NCBI RefSeq assembly: GCF_963678635.1
Contig: NC_087062.1
Location: 87,335,845 to 87,399,844, forward strand
Direction of reading: 5' to 3'
DNA from: Symsagittifera roscoffensis
Lineage: Eukaryota; Xenacoelomorpha; Acoela; Convolutidae
DNA: 64,000 nucleotides
This document shows, piece by piece, positions 21,953-33,254 of this stretch. Made by a program: the position numbers and the translations under genes. Under the pieces are notes generated by a model, which saw nothing but the letters and a program-made list of their open reading frames with translations, had not been told where the DNA came from and made no database searches. Position 1 is the stretch's first letter. Each line of letters starts with the position of its first letter.

Positions 21953-22566
21953 ATGGCACAGTCATTTCATCTGCCAGTGTTTCAAAACATGACCAACTCT
22001 TGGCTAGTCGGCAGCGGTGGTATGAGCACAATGGATAAACGAATACATGCCTCGAATAACTTGGTGGGTCTCTGTTCGGAAAACAGTGAGCACATTTCAA
22101 TTTCATCACACAGCTCCAGCCCAGTGGACGAACCGATTGCTCGCCAGTTGCCATACAACTCTTCGCTCAATTTGGACCAACATATTCTTAAATCGAACCC
22201 TCACTTTCAAGACACGAACCCGGAAAGTAACTTGGCGGTCGCTAACTTCAATTTTGATCGAAACCCACATGGTTCGAATAACAATCAGTCGTTTCAAAAT
22301 TTGAGCTCGGGGTACAATATGAACGGCAGCTTCGGTCACGCTTCCACTTCTCGGAAGCACACAGTATCGCCGCATACTCCAGTTATGAATACAGCTGGCT
22401 TCACTGGCGAAGGTGGGATGGTGCCTACAGGCGTCGGTTCGAATCTGGGCGGGGGAAATTTAGATTCGCTCATCCCGTCCATTGGTAGACATCCTCATCC
22501 ACACCTCAACCCATATTCTTTTTCCGCCGCTGCTTTCCCACCATCAAACTGCAGTGCTACTTTCAG
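21953..22566 (+). CDS. gl: glass orthologue, exon 1 (N-terminal region)
   Basis: The first in-frame ATG is at 21953; the exon is open to the donor TTTCAG|GTGATT and leaves two bases that the next exon completes. It encodes 204 residues rich in Ser, Asn, His and Gly, a low-complexity region of the kind found N-terminal to the fingers of Glass proteins. The frame is also open a little upstream of the ATG, so an earlier start or a 5' exon cannot be excluded. The reading is joined to exon 2 by exact phase across a 936-bp intron. Confidence 0.8.
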
Positions 22567-23502
22567 GTGATTACACAATAATTTCAAAAAGTTTGGCTTA
22601 TTTTTCTGATTAGCCATCTATTCTATAATACTAAGCATCAACTATGGCATTTGAAGGGTCCCCTTAATATTGAAGGGAAATGCGTCAAAAACCTGCACGC
22701 AACTTAATTGTTAAAACCTTCCAGAAAGCTCCTAAAATCTCAAAAACTGCCAGTATATGACGTTTTTACCCTGCTTGGGATGATCTTTTCGCCAGATGGG
22801 ACTATCTGGTATCCCTTTGAGTGTATCTTTTGGATTTTGGGTGGATTTTCGGACCGTGGGCATCGCGAGAACTTGAACATCGCGTTATATAAAACAACCA
22901 AAAGTTCGTGTTTGTTTGAATAATCTTTAATTTCTAAAAAAAATGTGACACAATTTGCCTCTATTAATTAACACCTGATTTTTTTAATGAACGCTTAAAA
23001 GTAGTTACTATCAAATAACTTAATTTTGGTGAATAGAACTTCTTAACACAAAAACTTTTTCCAATTAGGTGAAATAAAAAATAACCTCGAATATATCGAA
23101 TCACGCAGCGAATAATTAGACTATTTCGGTACTCAATAAAATAACTGTTTTCTCACCTTCTTTTTTGAATTAATTCGCATCAAAATCGACTTGAGTATCT
23201 CTTAATGTCAATGATGAAATTGTGACTGATTGCCCATTAGACTATTGTTAACAAGACATTGAGCACCCCCTCAATTGATCACACTCGCAGGCTAAAAAGT
23301 AATGATGATGACAACTTCAGTACATCAACCGAATCCACCTCCAATCCTTTTTTGCTTCAATCTAAATTGGATCGATATTCACTAACCTTGTAACTTTTTT
23401 TCATTTAAATACCATCTTGAATTCAAAACATTCACAAGTTTTCAGATTTGAACTTTTCAAATTATTTGAATTTAAAAAACTGAACAAAATTGTTTGTTTC
23501 AG
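22567..23502. other. glass intron
   Basis: 936 bp, GT (GTGATT) to AG (TTTGTTTCAG); AT-rich, with no supported internal feature. Confidence 0.8.
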
Positions 23503-24493
23503 TGAGCTGTCAATCATCAGGCCAACGCAAAATCAAAATGCAGATTTGGGAGACGTCCTTCTTTCTCTAAAACAGACAACTCTTCATCCAAACCCAACAG
23601 CCATACAAGCCTCCATTGGAACCACAGATCCGATTGGATCTAACGCCTCTGCAGGCTTCAGCGGGCAGGGCACACTTTCAGCACAGTCTTTTCCCAGAAA
23701 CCAACAAACAAGTCCAAGTTCAAACCCAAAACTTGCCCATATTCAGAACGGACTCAATAATATGCAGCAGCAAGTGATGTCACCGAACTCGCCATACAGC
23801 GCGAGAGACCTCTATAGATACCAGTACCCGTACGCAACCCTGCTCAGAAATCAACGTTATTTTCCTCAGGTTGGCAACAGCAACAATAACAACAATGCCA
23901 CGTTCGCTGATTATAGCTCAATTGCTACCACTGGTTGTATAAATCTTCCGCCCGAATACTCTTCTAACTCTTGTACACGAAACTTGACGCAGTTTGAGCC
24001 ATTGGGTTACGGAAATGATGCAACTAAAAATCTTCTGCTGAATAACGAGCGGTTCAGAGGAAAGCCGAACATTTGTCACGTTTGTGGAAAGACATATGCG
24101 AGGCCGAGCACGCTCAAAACTCACTTGAGAACACACAGTGGCGAGAAGCCTTTTAAATGTACCGACTGTCCCAAGTCGTTTTCTCAAGCGGCCAATTTAA
24201 CCGCACACTTGCGAACACATAATGGCGAAAAACCGTTCAAGTGTGAACTGTGTGATCGGAGGTTCAGTCAAAGCTCGTCGGTTACGACTCACATGCGAAC
24301 ACACACAGGTGCTCGGCCGTACCGATGCCGAATGTGTCACAAGTCCTTCTCGGACAGTTCGACGCTGACGAAGCACGTTCGGATCCACAGCGGGGAGAAG
24401 CCGTACTCGTGTCATATGTGTTTCCTCCGCTTCTCTCAGTCGGGAAACCTCAACAGACATATGCGAGTACATCAACAACAGAACCAAGTGTGA
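23503..24493 (+). CDS. gl: glass orthologue, exon 2 (five C2H2 zinc fingers)
   Basis: The exon begins with the third base of a Ser codon and ends at TGA 24491. The full protein is 534 residues. A Ser/Asn/Gln-rich linker is followed by five tandem C2H2 fingers (residues 396-528; 24074-24472) with H/C links of the TGEKP type. Finger cores [65 protein letters not shown] and [16 protein letters not shown] are the diagnostic Glass series. Glass is a nuclear DNA-binding activator that specifies photoreceptor cells in Drosophila and is conserved in many animals. The protein ends six residues after the last finger His. Identification is strong; expression in eyes is inference. Confidence 0.93.
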
Positions 24494-24625
24494 ACAACCA
24501 TCTGCTAATAAAAGACGAAGCAGAAATTTGGTACATTAAATATACGGTTAAGTATGAGTATGAGTTGCCCAAGACATTCGAACGCCAATCAAATCTTATA
24601 ACCATTTTGCAGAAAAAAAAACAGT

Positions 24626-24631
24626 AAATAA
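24626..24631 (+). terminator. Poly(A) signal of glass
   Basis: AATAAA 132 bases after the stop codon. Confidence 0.6.
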
Positions 24632-24639
24632 ACTTTTCA

Positions 24640-25860
24640 TCTTCATTTTCATTTTGCTAGACTGACTGTATATTGTTTCTAGACACATAAATATATCCTA
24701 TCAGATAAATAGATGTATCTAATTTAATGAAGTTAGATTTATTTTTAGAAATCAAATTATTCTCAAATATAACTATTTATATTTCCCTAACTCATTTTCA
24801 TGAATTTTTTTTCGACGAGTGAGAAAATTTGTCATTCGAGTAAAAAAAAAGTGGAAAGTGGTGTACAATTAAGAGATTTAGAAGGATTATTAGCTGTTAA
24901 CTTGATAAAAACACAAAACACAGTTTGAAATGTGGAGAAGATCGGGGTGTTTAAAATTCTAAGAACTGATAGACAACCAGAAATTATCTTAATCTCCTTG
25001 TAGAAATTGCCGGATTAAACTGATTGTCCAAAATCATTTCAACTACTCACATTATGGCTCAAAATTTGCCGCATTATCCTAATTTTTTTTGCCGTTTCCA
25101 TTCAAATCTGGCAGTCAAAGTCGTTCCAACTCAGCACAAAAAAAGGAATACTTTTCTGTCTTTTTATAACACGAGGACTGTGCCGTGGAAATGTACAGCA
25201 GCCGCCTAAAAAGGAATGAATATCAATTTCCAAGCAAACAATAGATGCATATGATAGCCCTTCTAACTCTTCCTAATCTATTGATCACAACATGTCAACA
25301 AACAATGGGGGCTACTGAAAGTAATTAAAGACACGTTGAAATGTTAATTACACAGTCTCAAGTGAAGTTGTGACAACGTCGACTCTTCTCATTTAGAGTT
25401 TGAAGAAGTCATTATCCCAAAGATGGAAAAACTGAATGATTTTGAGAGATTGAACTGTTTATAATTTGGCTTAGGGCGATAGTAAATTCTGGCCGAAGTA
25501 TTCCTAAAAGTTCCCGAGCTTACAGTTCAAATGAATTGTAAACTCTACAATGATAAGCGCATTTCACCAGAAATTACCTCAAAATTGGTAATTTAGTAGA
25601 AGTAGTTTACCTAACTCCGTGCAATAAACTTAATGAAAACGTGTAACAGGCTTTTACGACAAAAACTGAAGAAATCAGAAATATTTAATTCAAAAATGTT
25701 TTTGTCACGTTCTTTGCATTTTGTTTTGTTGGCATTACTGAAAAAATTCTTCTTTCGAACTATTTAGGCGTTTTTAATGCTTTCACGCTTTTTCATAAAA
25801 ATTTCAAAAATTGATCTCTGCCAAACACATTTTTAAATTGTACTACTTTGCTCTAGCTTA
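24640..25860. other. AT-rich intergenic stretch after glass
   Basis: No supported gene, repeat family or RNA gene; reading frames are short and biased. Confidence 0.5.
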
Positions 25861-25868
25861 TAATGTAA

Positions 25869-26396
25869 AACAAGACTGCTCGTATCAGGGCGAAGCCCTG
25901 AATGTTCCGACTGCCTTTTAAGGTTTATGGAGCAGAAATAACATAAGAAAATGAAATGAAATAAAATAAAATGATTTTTTTTTCTAAAATTTGAAATTTT
26001 TTCCATGAAAATTATCCCCCTTACGCCATATAAACTACAAGAGAATAGATTTCGCTCCTTGTAACAAATCAATTATGACAAGTAAGCTTCTTTCAACGAA
26101 TTTGGAACTATTTCTAAGACGGATTAATTCTCCGCTTACGCGTTAATAGCGCGAAATATATCGCGCGTTAATTGTCCCAAATTAGCCAAAATGGTAGTCT
26201 TTAAACCCTCATAACTTTACGAAAAATGATCACAGGTGAAATATCGTTTCAAGTTTAAGCTCAACAATAGCTTTTGAATGATATAAAAAAATTCCGTCAA
26301 ACATGGCTAGTTAAAAAGTCGAAATTTGTCTGAAGAATAAAAAACCTATCCCGAGCACAAATATTCCGTTACTTTCGTATCGAAAGTCGGAACAAT
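25869..26396 (+). repeat. Hairpin-ended element, full copy (plus)
   Basis: The left end ACAAGACTGCTCGTA leads into a perfect 7-bp hairpin TCAGGGC/GCCCTGA (25885-25901) and ATGTTCCGACTGCC. The right end carries a second 7-bp hairpin ACTTTCG/CGAAAGT (26371-26387) followed by CGGAACAA. Inside is a CGCGAAATATATCGCG near-palindrome. There is no coding sequence. Length is 0.53 kb, equal to the 32276 copy. Hairpins near both ends and no long inverted repeat fit neither a typical MITE nor a SINE; a non-autonomous rolling-circle element is one possibility. Confidence 0.75.
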
Positions 26397-27287
26397 AACT
26401 CTAATCGAAATAAAGAGAGCTATTTGATGTACAATTACGACAGAAGTTTCCGATCGCAATGACTAAGGAGTATAATTTCAAAAAAATTAACACATCGTAC
26501 AAAAAAAATTAGTTGTTTTCCAAATTTTCTGTCATTTTTTTTCACAGAAGGCGAGGAGGCGACTACATGAGATGAGTAAATGGGAGAATATGGGGGAAGG
26601 GTAATAACCTCTATCAGAGCAGGACAATTATAGCAGTAAAATAAGGTTTAAATTGTAGCGGGGAGGTCAGCCTCTACGTTGATTAAGTCAGATGAAACAG
26701 AAAATATTCAAACCAGTTTTTTTTCGGCAAATTTTTTTTGGATTTTTTGGAAGCAAATCACGCCCAGAATTGCGTTGATATGATACCACACTTGCTTCTC
26801 AATTATGACTACTCACTTGCTTGCCTTTTGTTGCTTGCCTTTTGTTTTTGTTTTTTCAATTACGTATTGTCAGTTTAATTTTCTATCCTATTTAAACAAA
26901 AGTTCACAGGTGAACACAAAGGTGACCCGACCTGCGTTCCTCTAGTTCGATAAAAAGAAAACCATAGGTCAAACCTTTTTTATTTTAAATAGTTTTTTCT
27001 TCCGCCTCTTCGAATTCCAAGAAAATTGTCATAAAAACACACAAAATTGCAAAAAAGAGCAAAAGAAACCCATATCCAAGATGTTATGTAGAGTAACAGC
27101 ACCATTAAATCACTTACAGTTTTTTATAAATACACTAGAATTTTTTTAAAATTACGCCCGGTAGATTTACATTTTGCATTTAATTCCATTTTAAGGGGTC
27201 TAGTAATTTCGAAACTGGTTTGCAATAAAGGTACAGGAAGAATTGTTTCAAAAATGAAATTACACAAATTTAGTTAGCAAATTAAAA
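26397..27287. other. AT-rich intergenic stretch
   Basis: Nothing supported beyond simple AT-rich sequence. Confidence 0.5.
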
Positions 27288-27718
27288 GAAAACTGCTCGT
27301 ATAAGGGCGAAGCCCTGAATGTTCCGACTGCCCTTTAAGGTCTATGGAGCAGTAAAAAATGAAGAAAAAAACAAATGTAGAAAAAATTTAAATTAAAAAA
27401 ATCATACTTTGAGATTTTTTTTGTGAATATTATCCCCCCACACGCCATATAAAGTACAAAGTGATAGATTTAACTCCTAGTAACAAATCAAATATGGTAA
27501 ATAGGCTTCCTCCAACCAATTTCGAACGATTTCTAAGACGGATTAAACCCTGCTTATGCGTTAAAAGAGCGAAATAATCACAGGTGAAATGATTTTTTTA
27601 ATATTAAGCACAGGACAACAATACCGTTTGACTAATTTTTTAAAAAATCTGTCGAAATGGCAGTTAAAAAGTCAAAATTTGTCTGAAGAAAGAACCACCC
27701 CGAAAGTCGGATCAATTA
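27288..27718 (+). repeat. Hairpin-ended element, internally deleted copy
   Basis: The left end (CTGCTCGTATAAGGGCGAAG...) and right end (CCGAAAGTCGGATCAA) are both recognisable, but about 100 bp of the interior, including the CGCGAAATATATCGCG region, is missing. One base of the left hairpin has changed without compensation. Confidence 0.65.
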
Positions 27719-28175
27719 CAAAAATTTAGTAACCAAATTAAAGTTAAGCAGTAATTTGAATATAAAATTGAGCTGTGTATTTTCGCACAAAAATAATACA
27801 AAACACATGCAAATTCACTTGACCAAACTATTAATCAAACGGAAATCTTTTCTAGCAATAAACTTACAAAAACTCGAAAGATAACTACAGAGCAATCATT
27901 TTGATACAAAACTAATGAAACAAAACAGCATTTATTTATAAGTTTTTTTTATGATTTATTGTTTAATTTGTGCAAAGTCGAGGTCAAAGCAAGGATGATA
28001 TCTGAATAAAAAAGATTGTAGAGTGGGTTAGATTTTGAAAGAGATCTGCAGAGAGATCAAAAAATTAAGATTATGGATATGAAAACGGAAACCTACAGTC
28101 ACATAGCAGGAATTCTCCCTAGTGTTTGTGAATTGAAGCTTCGCCTATGTTAAAAACTCAAAAAAAAAGATGTAA
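27719..28175. other. AT-rich stretch
   Basis: No supported feature. Confidence 0.5.
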
Positions 28176-29590
28176 TTTTATACCTTAGATCGATTTGCGA
28201 CAACAATTTTTCTGAGCACGCTACTCAAGCAATGAAACTCGATTATTTCCTAGTCAATCAATTCGCATGAAGTTAAGCCTTTCATCAGCAAGCAATAAGC
28301 CTAAAAAATTACTCGAGCAATTAAAGTTGGAAACTTTAAGACTATACCATGAATCGATTCGCAAACACTAACGGTTTTTAGCAAACAATTCAAGTGGCGA
28401 TCTGCGAACTTTTTAATGGTTACCTCCACAAATATTTGCTTATAAGTTTATAAAGTGCACGTTCGCAAACATCTGAAAACACTTCATTGCGTGAATCAGC
28501 TAGCAATTTTGTGTGAGCACGCTACTCAAGTGCTAAGTCTTTGAAGTATGGCAGAAATTTCATAGAGCGAATCAATTTGCAAAATTTTAGTTTATTTTCA
28601 ACATAGTTCAAATTGTCAGGCGCTAGAGCCTTGAAATGTTTCGAATTAATTATGGAAAGAAATGTGCAGCAAAAATTGAGTTTTTTCTACGCAAGCTGTT
28701 GAAGAAAGAAAACTACGAAATAAAACAATTTCCCTATAGAGCGAATCGGATGGTTTCAGGGAAAACTTAAATTTTGAAGGCAAACCTATCCAGCCACGAA
28801 GATTTGAAACTTTTCAAGTCACTTTAATATGCGAAGTAGTTCGAGAAAAGTTCAAGATTTTTAGCAAAGTAATCAAGTCATAAAACTTTGTCAACATCGA
28901 GCAAATCAGGTACTGGAAAATTTAAGTTATTCGAAGCAAGCTTTTCAAATGATTTCATCAAGCGAATCGGTTGGCGAAAAAACGGGAAGTTTATGGAGGC
29001 GACGAAGCTGTGAAATATGTCGAGTTAATAAAAAAACAGAAAAATTCGCGAAATTTTTTAACCTTTCTAAGCAAGCTATTTTAGCGATGAAACTTTGAAA
29101 CACTTCAATTTTTGTTTCATTGGTAAAACACTTGATATTTTTTAATTAAGCTATTGAACTGATGAAGCTTCAAAACAAAGTTTTTTCATAGAGCAAATCG
29201 GTTGGCAAAAAAATTTATTTTTCTAAGCTAGCCATTTAAGCAATAAAATTAAATGACTTTTCATCTTCTTCATAGAGCGAGTAGGCCTTTGAAAAGTTTT
29301 TCGAAGCAAGCTATTAAAGCAACAAAAACCCAACAAATTTCGAGGTTGCTTTCATAGCTTGGAAAGTTTCGAAAAAAAGTGAAACTTAATCAAGCGATCT
29401 ATTGAAGCGATAAAACTTCCAAACCTTTCGACGCTATTTTTCTAAGTTGACTGCTTCGCAAAATAATTCAAATTTTTCAAGCGGCCTATTGAAGTAATGA
29501 AAAATTGAAGCTGTTCAAGCTGTTCTTTTCACAGCTTGAAGTGCTTCGCAAAAAGTTAGAGTAGTTCAAAAGAGCTATTGAAGCGATGAA
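28176..29590. repeat. Very degenerate repeat region (about 100-120 bp period)
   Basis: Phrases like AAGCAAGCTATTGAAGC, GCGATGAAACTT and AGAGCGAATCGGTTGG recur in the same order at least eight times with poor spacing, e.g. near 28710, 28960, 29070, 29170, 29270 and 29400. It looks like an old tandem array that has drifted. No open frame follows the period. Confidence 0.5.
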
Positions 29591-32275
29591 ATTTCAAAAT
29601 CTAGAGCATTATTGGCATTCTCCTAAATGTTGATCCAATAGAACTTTTTTCTGCATTCCGCTCGACAAAATTAAAACATTGTGTTCCGTTAAACTTTGCG
29701 TCCGAAGCGCAGAATGCATTGCAAGGTGATTTTCGTCTTCCGGTGGCTGAGCGGAGAAAACTGGGTGCCTGATTTTTTCTATTTTTACTAGATTCCTTTT
29801 TTTAATAATGAAACGCTCTGTACTCCGAGTTGTTCTAATTATATAATTTCTTGCTACGCAGACAATCCAAAGTTGCAGACTCAGCAAAAAACAACATGAT
29901 GTTGACCGCCAAGTACAAAATTAATGCTGAGGATTTTGGAATTGAAGTTGCTGCCAATTTCAGATGGCACTATCAAGCAGAAACCAAATTAAACCACACT
30001 CCCTGCCAATAATTCATGTGGGGTAAAGTTGAAACTAAAACACACATACTTGTATTCTTATATAGGTATCCTGCGTGGTTTCTAAGAAATACATTTATGA
30101 AAGGATTACAATCCGTTCATCGTCGGTACCTCTGTTGGTGCTAGCTCACAAAGATTACAGAACGAGCCATACGGAATATTAGATCCTACCAGTAGTTTTC
30201 TAGTGACTTTGTTTTTACTCGGAAGATCTGCATCGATTACACACACAGAGGTGAACTGCGCTTTGCACCACTTGTGATACCTCTTAAGTCGGATCAAAGA
30301 AATCGAAGCAATTTCGAACATGTGAGAAAACTAGATCTAACAAACTGAATCGACCTAATTTCGAAACAAAAACATGCCCAGACGATAGAATGTGAAATTA
30401 GCATCGGAAAAAAAACTTACCGAGCACTAACAAAGCCGCAGATGAAGCTGAACAAAATCAACAGGACTTCAAAACACACACAAATACAAAAAATTTTTGC
30501 ACGTCAAATAAAATTATATGAAGCCAACAACCCAAAAAAAACATATGCCGAAATATTAAGCTAAAAAAAGCCAAAAAAAACAGTTATAAAAATTTTGATG
30601 AGAAAAATATTAAATCCCTTCACACGCAAACACACTAACGCACGCACACACACACACACGCTCACACACAAAATTGTTTTCATGAAAAATTTGAACAATC
30701 ATTTCTCTTAAGGTTTTAGCGGAAAAAAACGATGTCAAGAAATTACCAACAGCCGAAGTAAATCAAAAACTAAGAGCAACTACAATGTAAATTGCGTATA
30801 GAAAAATAAACCATTATACGATAAAGCAATGAAGCCGACAAAATATTAGCAGACAAAAAGAAATCAAATTCTAACTTTGACCTTTCTGTGAACAAATATA
30901 TTCACAGGAAAAAGTTTAGTACTCGACTCCAATATCTTTGCTTCTCGCAAGGGTATAAAAAGAATCAAAGAGACTTCCATTTACAATTTAAAAAGCTTGC
31001 AAAACAAGAAAATTAAAAATTGTGAAACTAAGCCGAGCAGACAACTGATAGGAGGATGCCCTTTTTGATACTAAATACTTTGGGCTTAGAAAAAAAAGAC
31101 AGCCTGGTCCGTTAGCAGCCAACTTATTCACGTAACGAGAGTAATTAAATATGAATTTTCAAGAAATTGAGCATGTTTGCTGCACAATTGAATGCTGCAC
31201 AAATGGTTCAGTGATTTTTTTAAAACTAATTGTTAACCCGAAAAAAGTCTATGGTCAGATTTGATAACGCTAGCTAATCTCAAGCTTAACTTTTGTATAA
31301 AAAGAGAGAAGCCACGAACCCAACACAGTCGGTTGTTTCCACAATTGCAGCCGCGAGAAGCAAAGAAAACATGGCCCTACAATCATTTTTCATAGAATTG
31401 TAATCGATTTTATCAAGCAGTCGGAGGTCAATACTTCAGAACCCACAGACAATACAGCAATTCAAGATTTCTTGTCAACGTTATAGCCATCTTTAACTTT
31501 ATATTTCGTGCACAAAGAAGTCGTTGACATATACAAAGTACCTACGGTTGCAATTAAGCCGACAAACAATGGCAGACAGGCGGTAATCCGAAAACGAAGC
31601 TGTTCCAGATCAAAAAAATTTCCAGTTTGTAAAAAATTACTGTTCCTAATCGCCCTCGAGTTACAGACCAGAATCAGCAGAAAGAATAGCACTACTTGAA
31701 CTTATTGAATTACATTTAATTTTGTTATAAAATTTTTTAAAAAAAAAATAGCACTCTGTGATCTCTGCGATCCGTGAAACAAGAACTTCAGTGACTACAG
31801 GATTCGGCCACTGAGCTTTTGACTGAAGGAAAAGTTGTTAAATGGAAGATATTCTAGTTTATCATTCTCGCTGGTGTACGGAGAACATTATATTGTTTTT
31901 TGATGCAAAAAGTTGCAGTTTCCGGAAAAAAAATCCAATTTTTCGTTCTTATATCTGACCCTGTAATCGTTTGTAACAAACTTTCAGGTAGATAGCTGAA
32001 CCAAACGAGCTGTAGATTAGCATAATTGAAGTATCTATAGTCTATGTAATAACCAATGAGTAGAACTCCAAAAATGAGTGTTTGAGCACCTCTAATTGTT
32101 GAATTGACATTTGCCGGCAGAGTATTTATGTTTGAAATAGACGAACAGCTGTGTTACATTGTCACAAGTGTAAGTTTGAACAATTTCGTCCTTAAAATTT
32201 CTGACCCATTCTTGGAACCAAGCACACGAGTATTAAAAACAGCAGCGATTATCTAACGTCATTAACAGAGCATAA
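29591..32275. other. Intergenic stretch without a supported gene
   Basis: It contains three short frames with slightly gene-like composition (29609-29887 minus, 30106-30321 minus, 31508-31699 plus), a SINE 3'-end word at 30243-30283, SINE leader words at 30911, and a CA microsatellite. None can be called a gene from the sequence. Confidence 0.45.
30622..30672. repeat. Imperfect CA microsatellite
   Basis: About 50 bases of CA with interruptions (ACGCACGCACACACACACAC). Confidence 0.9.
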
Positions 32276-32806
32276 TTGTTCCGACTTTCGATACGAAAGT
32301 AACGGAATATTTGTGCTCGTGGTGGGTTTTTTTTCTTCAGAAAAATTTCGTCTTTTTAACTAGCCATTTTTGACGGGACTTTTTTTATCATTCGAAAGGT
32401 GTTATTGTCCTGAGCTTAAATTTGAAAAGATATTTCACCTGTGATTATTTTTCGTAAAGTTAAGGGGGTTTAAAGATTGTGATTTTGGCCGATTTGGGAC
32501 AATTAACGCGCGATATATTTCGCGCTATTAACGCGTAACCGGATATTTAATCCGTCATAGAAATCGTTCCAAATTGGTTGAAAGAACCTTAATTGTCAAA
32601 GTGATTTGTTAAAAGGAGCAAAATCTATCCTTTTGTAGTTTACATGACGTGGGGGGGGATGCTTTTCACAACAAATGTCAAGTTTTGGAGAAAAAAAAAT
32701 TTCATTATATTTATTACATTTACTTTTTTTATGTTACTACTGCTCCAAAAACCTTAAAAGGCAGTCGGAACATTCAGGTCTTCGCCCTGATACGAGCAGT
32801 CTTGTT
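32276..32806 (-). repeat. Hairpin-ended element, full copy (minus)
   Basis: Inverse of the 25869 copy over its full length. Here the hairpin ACTTTCG/CGAAAGT lies at 32284-32300 and the other at 32774-32790 (TCAGGTC/GCCCTGA, one mismatch). The central palindrome GCGCGATATATTTCGCGC is present. A tandem duplication (TGTACTTTAWGTGAGATGGC at 32805 and 32870) follows directly. Confidence 0.75.
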
Positions 32807-32944
32807 GTACTTTAAGTGAGATGGCTGAACTGAATTCTAGAACACAATTGTGCTTCATAGAACAGAATTGTACTTTATGTGAGATGGCTGAACTTAATAG
32901 CCGGATTTTTGTTAAATATTTTTTACATTTTTGTTGTTTACAAG

Positions 32945-33240
32945 GTTGCTCGTATCATAGCAACGCCCTGAATTTTCCGGCTGCCCTTTAAAGTCTATGG
33001 AGTAGTGTTCAATTTCTAAGAAAATGACGAAATATTCAAAAAACAATTTTTTAAAATTCTTTTTAAAAAATCATCCTCCCACACGCTACGTAAAAATTTG
33101 TACAGTTACCGTTGAGTAAAGTATTTTTTAGAATCAATTGAATGTCTCAATGTAGTTTGCAACGCTTTCTAAGCAGGATTAAATCACCGCTTATGCTTTA
33201 ACAGCATTAAAATATCGCTCATTAAAATTGGCAATTTTTA
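32945..33240 (+). repeat. Hairpin-ended element, left part of a split copy
   Basis: It starts GTTGCTCGTATCATAGCAACGCCCTGAA and runs through the middle of the family to the AAATATCGCTCATTAAAATTGG region, where SINE-array sequence takes over. Its right part lies at 36113-36223. Confidence 0.6.
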
Positions 33241-33254
33241 ATTACAATAAAAAC

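Noticed and set aside
28176-29590. CRISPR-like spaced repeats
   Set aside because: Spacing is irregular, units are highly diverged and the genome is eukaryotic.
29609-30321. Two minus-strand frames with some gene-like composition
   Set aside because: The second overlaps a SINE 3'-end word; neither has a start, splice context or family that can be supported.
31462-31699. Overlapping frames on both strands, one starting with a hydrophobic signal-like segment
   Set aside because: No corroborating exon, no homologue recognised, and both strands cannot be preferred over each other.
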